Assembly: GCF_900111685.1 (NCBI RefSeq)
Contig: NZ_FOHX01000014.1
Location: 186,001 to 250,000, forward strand
Source of the DNA: Nonomuraea wenchangensis
Lineage (GTDB): Bacteria; Actinomycetota; Actinomycetes; Streptosporangiales; Streptosporangiaceae
Reading direction: 5' to 3'
Length of the DNA: 64,000 bases
Shown here: positions 58,644 to 64,000 of the stretch, in pieces
Layout: each line of letters begins with the position of its first letter
How positions within the stretch are numbered: the first letter of the stretch is position 1
Position numbers and translations under genes: made by a program
Notes under the pieces: generated by a model
What the model saw: the letters and a program-made list of their open reading frames with translations, nothing else
Database searches by the model: none
What the model was told of the DNA's origin: nothing

Positions 58644-59414
58644 ATGTCTGAACTTGTGCTGTCCAGCCCGGATCGCGATCGCGGGGTGGCGACTCTGACG
58701 CTCAACTCGGTCGCCAACCGGAACGCCCTGTCGTCCGGCCTGCTGGAGGAGTTGCTGAGGCTGTTGGAGCAGGCCGAGGACGACGACTCGATCCGGGTCG
58801 TCGTGCTGCGGGCGAACGGGCCGTCGTTCTGCTCCGGGGCGGATCTGGCGGCGGCGCGATCCGGTTCGATGGCTCCGATCGTCCGCGGCATCGTCGAGGT
58901 GCAACGGCGGATCGTCACGATGAGCAAGCCGGTCGTCGCGAGGGTGCACGGCAGCGTTCGCGCCGGAGGTCTCGGAGTGGTGGCCGCGGCCGACATCGCC
59001 GTGGGGTCGACCGAGAGCTCCTACGCGCTGACCGAGGTCCGGCTGGGGCTGGCGGCCGCCTCCATCAGCCTCACCGTGCTTCCCCGCCTGACCGATCGGG
59101 CGGCGTCCTACCACCTGCTTTCCGGCCGCGCCTTCGACGGCGCCGAGGCCGCGCGCATGGGGCTGCTGACCTGCGCGGTGCCGGAGGCCGAGCTCGACGC
59201 CGCCGTCGAGTCCGTGGTGAGCGAGGTGCTCAAGGGCGATCCGCAAGGGCTCAGGGAGACCAAGACCCTGCTCACCGCTCCGCTGCGGAGCCGCTTGGAC
59301 GAGCTCGGTCAGGACATGATCGATCTTTCCGCCGAGCTCTTCGCCTCACCGCGGGCGCGGCGCGCGATCGAGGCCGTGCTCTCCCGAGGCCGGCAGCCCC
59401 GGCCGCCCGCCTAG
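58644..59414 (+). CDS. Enoyl-CoA hydratase/isomerase family protein
   Basis: This 256-residue crotonase-fold protein has ANGPSFCSGADLAAARSG and VHGSVRAGGLGVVAAADIAV (oxyanion hole) and TEVRLGLAAASIS. Ala/Ala near the second catalytic position replaces the usual Glu, so it may be an isomerase or hydrolase-like member rather than a hydratase. It is in the same unit as the heteromeric dehydrogenase (27 bp gap) and should act on its product. Confidence 0.9.
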   Translation: MSELVLSSPDRDRGVATLTLNSVANRNALSSGLLEELLRLLEQAEDDDSIRVVVLRANGPSFCSGADLAAARSGSMAPIVRGIVEVQRRIVTMSKPVVARVHGSVRAGGLGVVAAADIAVGSTESSYALTEVRLGLAAASISLTVLPRLTDRAASYHLLSGRAFDGAEAARMGLLTCAVPEAELDAAVESVVSEVLKGDPQGLRETKTLLTAPLRSRLDELGQDMIDLSAELFASPRARRAIEAVLSRGRQPRPPA

Positions 59415-59457
59415 ACGCGATCGCGTTCCCCCCATCGAAGCCTCCTAGGAGTGATGA

Positions 59458-60642
59458 ATGTCGTTCGAGCTGTCCCCTGAGCACGAGGAGTTCCGGCGTA
59501 GTGTGCGCGAGTTCGCCGAGGCCGAGATCGCGCCGCACGCGGATCGGTGGGACAAGGAGCACCATTTCCCGGTCGACGTGGTGCGCAAGATGGGCGACCT
59601 GGGGTTGTTCGGTCTGACCGCTCCTGAGGAGTACGGCGGCAGCGCCGGGATGGACGACTCGGCCGGCGACTTCACCGGCCTGTGCCTGGCGATCGAGGAG
59701 ATCGGCCGCGTCGACCAGTCGATGGGGATCACGCTCGAGGCGGCCGTCGGTCTGGGGATCAACCCGATCCTCACCTACGGGTCGGAGGAGCAGCGGAAGA
59801 CGTGGCTGCCGGACCTGGTCGCGGGCCGTACGCTCGCCGGGTTCGGCCTCACCGAGCCCGGTGCGGGGTCGGACGCGGGCGCGACGCGGACCAGGGCGGA
59901 GGCGGCCGACGGGGAGTGGGTCGTCAACGGCTCGAAGCAGTTCATCACCAACTCCGGTTCGTCGATCACCTCGCTGGTGACGGTGACCGCGCGCACCGGG
60001 ACCCGTGACAACGGGAAGGCCGAGCTGAGCACCATCATCATCCCGTCGGGCACCCCGGGGTTCATCGTGGAGCCGGCGTACAACAAGATGGGCTGGCACG
60101 CCTCGGACACCCATCCGCTCACCTTCCACGACGTACGCGTCCCGGAGGCGAACCTGCTCGGCGAGCGGGGCCGCGGCTACGCGCAGTTCCTCGCCACGCT
60201 GGACGACGGGCGGGTCGCGATCGCCGCGCTGGCGGTCGGCTGCATCCAGGCGTGCCTGGACATGTCCGTGCGGTACGCGGGCGAGCGCACCACGTTCGGG
60301 GTGCCGATCGGGTCCAAGCAAGGGCTGGCCTTCCAGATCGCCGACCTGGAGGTCATGCTCCAGGCGTCCCGTGTGCTGACCTACCGTGCCGCGGCGCTCA
60401 AGGACGCCGGCCGGCCGATGCGGGAGTTCAAGCAGGCGGCCGCGGTCGCGAAGCTGTACGCCACCGAGTCCGCGGTCACCGCGACCCGGATCGCCACCCA
60501 GGTCTTCGGCGGTTACGGGTTCGTCGAGGAGTCCCCGGTGGCCCGCTTCTACCGGGACGCGAAGGTGCTGGAGATCGGTGAGGGCACCTCCGAGGTGCAG
60601 CGGATGCTCATCGCCCGCGGCCTCGGCCTTCCCGTCGAATAG
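59458..60642 (+). CDS. Acyl-CoA dehydrogenase
   Basis: The 394-residue enzyme has GFGLTEPGAGSDAGATRTRA, NGSKQFITNSG, RTTFGVPIGSKQGLAFQIADL, and a C-terminus EIGEGTSEVQRMLIARGL, where the catalytic-type Glu of the (Y)EGT motif is present. It is followed by carboxylase subunits, as in leucine-degradation operons where isovaleryl-CoA dehydrogenase precedes methylcrotonyl-CoA carboxylase. Here it is continuous with the island's last unit (43 bp after the hydratase), so it may act on a pathway-specific branched acyl-CoA. Confidence 0.93.
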   Translation: MSFELSPEHEEFRRSVREFAEAEIAPHADRWDKEHHFPVDVVRKMGDLGLFGLTAPEEYGGSAGMDDSAGDFTGLCLAIEEIGRVDQSMGITLEAAVGLGINPILTYGSEEQRKTWLPDLVAGRTLAGFGLTEPGAGSDAGATRTRAEAADGEWVVNGSKQFITNSGSSITSLVTVTARTGTRDNGKAELSTIIIPSGTPGFIVEPAYNKMGWHASDTHPLTFHDVRVPEANLLGERGRGYAQFLATLDDGRVAIAALAVGCIQACLDMSVRYAGERTTFGVPIGSKQGLAFQIADLEVMLQASRVLTYRAAALKDAGRPMREFKQAAAVAKLYATESAVTATRIATQVFGGYGFVEESPVARFYRDAKVLEIGEGTSEVQRMLIARGLGLPVE

Positions 60643-60681
60643 CGAGCCCTTCCACCGTGTGCAGAGACCGGAGCGAGAGCA

Positions 60682-62238
60682 GTGAGTGAGAGCATGAGGG
60701 GCCTGGCGGCCGAGCTGCGCGAGCGGCTGGCGGCCGTCCGCGAAGGCGGGTCGCAGGCGGCCAGGCGCAAGCACCTGGCGCGTGGCAAGCTGTTGGCCCG
60801 CGACCGGGTCGACCGGCTGCTCGACCCCGGCAGCCCGTTCCTTGAGCTGAGCCCGCTCGCCGCGACGGGAATGTACGACGACGCGGTGCCGTCCGCGGGC
60901 ATCGTCACCGGCGTGGGGCGGGTGAGCGGCCGCGAGTGCCTGATCGTCGCCAACGACGCCACCGTCAAGGGCGGCACCTACTACCCGGTCACGGTCAAGA
61001 AGCATCTGCGCGCGCAGGAGGTCGGCCGCGCCAACCGCCTGCCCTGCGTCTACCTGGTCGACTCCGGCGGCGCGTTCCTGCCGATGCAGGACGAGGTGTT
61101 CCCGGACCGGGAGCACTTCGGCCGGATCTTCTTCAACCAGGCGCGCATGTCGGCGGAGGGCATTCCTCAGGTCGCCGCGGTGATGGGCTCGTGCACGGCC
61201 GGTGGCGCGTACGTCCCCGCGATGTCGGACGAGTCGGTGATCGTGAAGGAGCAGGGCACGATCTTCCTGGGCGGCCCGCCGCTGGTGAAGGCGGCCACCG
61301 GTGAGGTCGTGACGGCCGAGGACCTGGGCGGCGGCGAGGTGCACGCGCGGGCCAGCGGGGTGGTGGACCACCTGGCCGAGGACGACGCGCACGCGCTGGC
61401 GATCGTGCGGCGCATCGTCGGCACCTTCGAGCGCGGGGGAGCGCCGTCGCTCGCGCGGACGGTGGCAGAGGAGCCGGCGGAGGATCCCGAGGGCCTGTAC
61501 GACGTGGTGCCGGTCGATCCGCGCAAGCCGTACGACGTGCGTGAGGTGATCCGGCGGGTCGTCGACGGTTCCCGTTTCACGGAGTTCAAGGCCCTGTACG
61601 GCGACACGCTGGTGTGCGGTTTCGCGCGCGTCTGGGGCTATCCGGTGGCCATCGTGGCCAACAACGGGATCTTGTTCTCCGAATCGGCACTGAAGGGTGC
61701 GCACTTCATCGAGCTGGCCGACCAGCGGGGGATCCCGTTGGTGTTCCTGCAGAACATCAGCGGGTTCATGGTCGGCAAGGAGTACGAGAACCGCGGCATC
61801 GCGAAGGACGGCGCGAAGCTCGTCACCGCGGTCGCGTGTGCGGTGGTGCCGAAGTTCACGGTCGTCATCGGCGGCTCCTACGGCGCGGGCAACTACGCGA
61901 TGTGCGGCCGTGCCTACGACCCCCGCTTCCTGTGGATGTGGCCGAACGCGCGGATCTCGGTGATGGGCGGGGAGCAGGCCGCCACCGTGCTGGCCACCAT
62001 CCGGCGGGACGGGATCGAGGCCGGCGGCGGCACCTGGCCGGCCGAGGAGGAGGAGCGGTTCAAGAACCCCATCCGGGCGCAGTACGAGCACCAGGGGTCG
62101 CCGTACCACTCCACCGCCAGGCTCTGGGACGACGGCGTCATCGACCCGGTCGACACCCGCCGAGTGCTGGGGATGGGGCTGGCCGCCGCGGCGAGCGCCC
62201 CGATCCCCGAGCCGGCGTACGGCGTCTTCCGGATGTAG
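60682..62238 (+). CDS. Acyl-CoA carboxylase, carboxyltransferase (beta) subunit, methylcrotonyl-CoA type
   Basis: The 518-residue protein has the methylcrotonyl-CoA carboxylase beta pattern: LARGKLLARDRVDRLLDPGS, YLVDSGGAFLPMQDEVFPD, FFNQARMSAEGIPQ, MGSCTAGGAYVPAMSDE (oxyanion holes), GSYGAGNYAMCGRAYDPRFL. This pattern fits methylcrotonyl or geranyl-CoA better than propionyl-CoA. GTG start. It transfers CO2 from biotin to the gamma position of a 3-methyl-enoyl-CoA. The partner biotin carboxylase follows after 14 bp. Confidence 0.93.
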   Translation: MSESMRGLAAELRERLAAVREGGSQAARRKHLARGKLLARDRVDRLLDPGSPFLELSPLAATGMYDDAVPSAGIVTGVGRVSGRECLIVANDATVKGGTYYPVTVKKHLRAQEVGRANRLPCVYLVDSGGAFLPMQDEVFPDREHFGRIFFNQARMSAEGIPQVAAVMGSCTAGGAYVPAMSDESVIVKEQGTIFLGGPPLVKAATGEVVTAEDLGGGEVHARASGVVDHLAEDDAHALAIVRRIVGTFERGGAPSLARTVAEEPAEDPEGLYDVVPVDPRKPYDVREVIRRVVDGSRFTEFKALYGDTLVCGFARVWGYPVAIVANNGILFSESALKGAHFIELADQRGIPLVFLQNISGFMVGKEYENRGIAKDGAKLVTAVACAVVPKFTVVIGGSYGAGNYAMCGRAYDPRFLWMWPNARISVMGGEQAATVLATIRRDGIEAGGGTWPAEEEERFKNPIRAQYEHQGSPYHSTARLWDDGVIDPVDTRRVLGMGLAAAASAPIPEPAYGVFRM

Positions 62239-62252
62239 GGGAGAAAGTGACC

Positions 62253-64000
62253 ATGACCAGCATCGGCACGCTGCTCGTCGCCAACCGCGGCGAGATCGCG
62301 CTGCGCGTGATCCGCGCGGCGCGCCGGATGGGCCTGCGCACGGTGGCGGTGTACTCCGACGCCGACCGCCGGGCGCCACATGTGCGGGCCGCCGACACCG
62401 CCGTCCGGATCGGCCCGGCGCCTGCCGCCGCCTCCTATCTCGACATCGACGCCGTCATCGGGGCCGCGCGGCGCACCGGCGCGGACGCGATCCACCCGGG
62501 GTACGGCTTCCTCTCGGAGCGGGCCGCGTTCGCGCGTGCCGTGACCGAGGCCGGTCTGACCTTCGTCGGGCCCTCCGCCGAGGTCATGGAGCTCATGGGC
62601 AGGAAGGACGCCGCCCGTCAGGTCGCGATCGACGCCGGTGTGCCCGTCGTCCCGTCCGTCGAGCTGACGGCCGGCCAGGCCGCCGGGTCGCAGGTGCGTT
62701 TCCCTGTCCTGGTCAAGGCGGCCGCGGGTGGCGGCGGCAAGGGGATGCGGATCGTGCGGGAGCCGGCCGACCTGGCCGGCGCGGTCGAGGCGGCGCGCCG
62801 GGAGGCGGCGAGCGCGTTCGGCGACGACGCGATCCTGATCGAGCGGTACGTCGAGCACGGCCGTCACGTCGAGGTGCAGGTACTCGCCGACCACTACGGC
62901 AACGTCGTCCACCTGTTCGAGCGGGACTGCTCGGCGCAACGCCGTCACCAGAAGGTCATCGAGGAGGCGCCCGCGCCCACCGTCTCGGCGGGTGTGCGCA
63001 GGGTGCTGACGGACTCGGCCGTCGCCCTGGCGAAGAAGGTGGGCTACGCCAACGCCGGGACCGTGGAGTTCCTGGTCAGCGGTGAGGAGGTGTTCTTCCT
63101 GGAGATGAACACCCGGCTGCAGGTCGAGCACCCGGTCACCGAGCTGGTCACCGGGCTCGACCTGGTGGAGCTGCAGTTGCGCGTCGCCGCCGGTGAGCCG
63201 CTGCCGTTCACCCAGGACGACGTCACGGTCACCGGGCACGCGTTCGAGGCCCGCGTGTACGCCGAGGACGCCTTCCACGGCTTCCTGCCGCAGGCCGGGG
63301 TGGCCGAGCTGGTGCGCTGGCCGGCGCGCTCGCGGGTCGACGCCGCCCTTGAGTCCGGTCAGGAGGTGACGACCTTCTACGATCCGATGCTCGGCAAGGT
63401 GATCGTGCACGGACCGGACCGGGAGGTGGCGCGCCGGGCGCTGGTGGCCGCGCTGGACGACACCGCGATCCTGGGCCTGACCACCAACGTCGGCTTCCTG
63501 CGCGGACTTGCCGGTTGTGACGCGTTCCGCGACTGCGAGGTGGACACCGCCTGGCTGGACCGCAACCCGGAGGCGATCCGGCCCGCGGGGCTGGAGACGG
63601 CCCGGGTGTTCGCGGCCTGGGCACTGGCCGGCATGGGGGGCGGGCAGGCGGGCGGGCAGGCGGACGGGCAGGCGGGCGGGCAGGCGGGCCACCCCTTCGG
63701 CGTCGCCGACGGGTGGCGGCTCGGTGGACCGGCGGCGCCGACGCCGGTGGAGCTGAGCGTCGACGGGGACAGGACGCTGTTCCTGGTGCACCGCTCCGGC
63801 CGGGTCACCTGCGACGGCGCGGAGTGGTCGGTCCGCCCGGTCGCGGCCGACGGCGAGGTGCTGCGCCTGGAGATCGACGGTCTGGTCCGCGAGGGCACCG
63901 TCCGGACCCACCGGGACGCCGTACAGGTCGCCCACCTCGGCTCCACGTTCACCTTCGAGCGGCCGGACGCGTCCGGGACGGGCGGCTCGGCGGTCACCGG
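62253..64000 (+). CDS. Acyl-CoA carboxylase alpha subunit: biotin carboxylase (3' end outside window)
   Basis: The first 582 residues are visible. The biotin carboxylase domain opens LLVANRGEIALRVIRAARRM, with the ATP-grasp glycine loop KAAAGGGGKGMRIV and the active-site ERDCSAQRRHQKVIEEAP. EMNTRLQVEHPVTELVTGLD and a C-terminal lobe follow. The biotinyl domain (AMKM) is not reached, so the gene continues beyond the window. ATG 62253 is 9 nt after GGGGAG; GTG 62247 is less well placed. A low-complexity GGQA-rich linker sits near residue 465. Confidence 0.92.
   Translation, partial: MTSIGTLLVANRGEIALRVIRAARRMGLRTVAVYSDADRRAPHVRAADTAVRIGPAPAAASYLDIDAVIGAARRTGADAIHPGYGFLSERAAFARAVTEAGLTFVGPSAEVMELMGRKDAARQVAIDAGVPVVPSVELTAGQAAGSQVRFPVLVKAAAGGGGKGMRIVREPADLAGAVEAARREAASAFGDDAILIERYVEHGRHVEVQVLADHYGNVVHLFERDCSAQRRHQKVIEEAPAPTVSAGVRRVLTDSAVALAKKVGYANAGTVEFLVSGEEVFFLEMNTRLQVEHPVTELVTGLDLVELQLRVAAGEPLPFTQDDVTVTGHAFEARVYAEDAFHGFLPQAGVAELVRWPARSRVDAALESGQEVTTFYDPMLGKVIVHGPDREVARRALVAALDDTAILGLTTNVGFLRGLAGCDAFRDCEVDTAWLDRNPEAIRPAGLETARVFAAWALAGMGGGQAGGQADGQAGGQAGHPFGVADGWRLGGPAAPTPVELSVDGDRTLFLVHRSGRVTCDGAEWSVRPVAADGEVLRLEIDGLVREGTVRTHRDAVQVAHLGSTFTFERPDASGTGGSAVT
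63640..63687 (+). repeat. Four tandem 12-bp repeats inside the biotin carboxylase gene
   Basis: Four copies of GCGGGCAGGCGG (third copy starts with A) lie head to tail and in frame, coding four (G/D)GQA tetrapeptides. They fall in the linker between the biotin carboxylase lobe and the domain leading to the biotinyl part. Copy number could vary between strains by slippage without shifting the frame. Confidence 0.85.

Noticed and set aside
1..64000. CRISPR arrays, rRNA, tRNA, intact insertion sequences, prophage or replication origin
   Set aside because: Looked for on both strands; no evenly spaced repeats, no recognisable RNA genes, no complete transposase or integrase. Only a doubtful transposase scrap at 24656-24750.

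Overview
The window is high-GC DNA with actinomycete-style gene packing: many 4-bp ATGA/GTGA start-stop overlaps, frequent GTG starts and strong GGAGG-type ribosome sites. It suggests a soil actinomycete of the Streptosporangiales type (Nonomuraea or Actinomadura-like), but nothing here fixes the genus. No rRNA, tRNA, CRISPR array or intact mobile element was seen.

Layout. (1) 1-5.2 kb: two ABC-2 permeases and their ATPase, divergent from a histidine kinase/response regulator pair. (2) 5.2-9.9 kb: a four-gene rhamnose-type sugar ABC importer. (3) 9.9-14.8 kb: acetoacetyl-CoA synthetase, a class A beta-lactamase-like protein overlapping a LysR regulator, and an MBL-fold hydrolase. (4) 14.8-64 kb: one very large catabolic island. 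It holds two intact Rieske oxygenases plus a broken third, two double-domain CoA transferases, one single-domain CoA transferase, four acyl-CoA dehydrogenases, two enoyl-CoA hydratases, two aldehyde dehydrogenases and an NDP-forming acyl-CoA synthetase with a citryl-CoA-lyase-like partner. It also has a ring-cleavage operon (28.2-36.4 kb: Rieske oxygenase, Gfo/Idh/MocA dehydrogenase, flavin/2Fe-2S reductase, LigB-type extradiol dioxygenase, LigJ-type hydratase, LigK-type aldolase, RidA, two more RraA-type proteins, a P450-type ferredoxin), a TauABC-like importer, three cytochromes P450, two zinc alcohol dehydrogenases, four SDRs and an IclR regulator. The 3' end is methylcrotonyl-CoA-carboxylase-like and runs off the edge.

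How it may work together (inference). An aromatic or polycyclic acid is imported. P450s, alcohol and aldehyde dehydrogenases oxidise it, and Rieske enzymes hydroxylate or demethylate it. A trihydroxy/dihydroxybenzoate-type ring is opened by the LigB-like enzyme and taken through 4-oxalomesaconate-like and 4-carboxy-4-hydroxy-2-oxoadipate-like intermediates to pyruvate and oxaloacetate. CoA transferases, dehydrogenases, hydratases and the carboxylase degrade an aliphatic or alicyclic portion as CoA thioesters.

The most striking observation is regulatory. Seventeen intergenic copies of a paired AT-centred box (CG-N6-CG, best form CGAAATACCGTA, two boxes exactly 20 bp apart) lie before nearly every transcription unit of the island and nowhere convincingly before 14.8 kb. 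At six promoters the first box ends exactly on the first two bases of the -10 hexamer, with a TTG-type -35 seventeen bp upstream. This looks like one repressor regulon of about 50 kb. The IclR protein at 46.6 kb, with three copies in its own upstream region, is the natural candidate.
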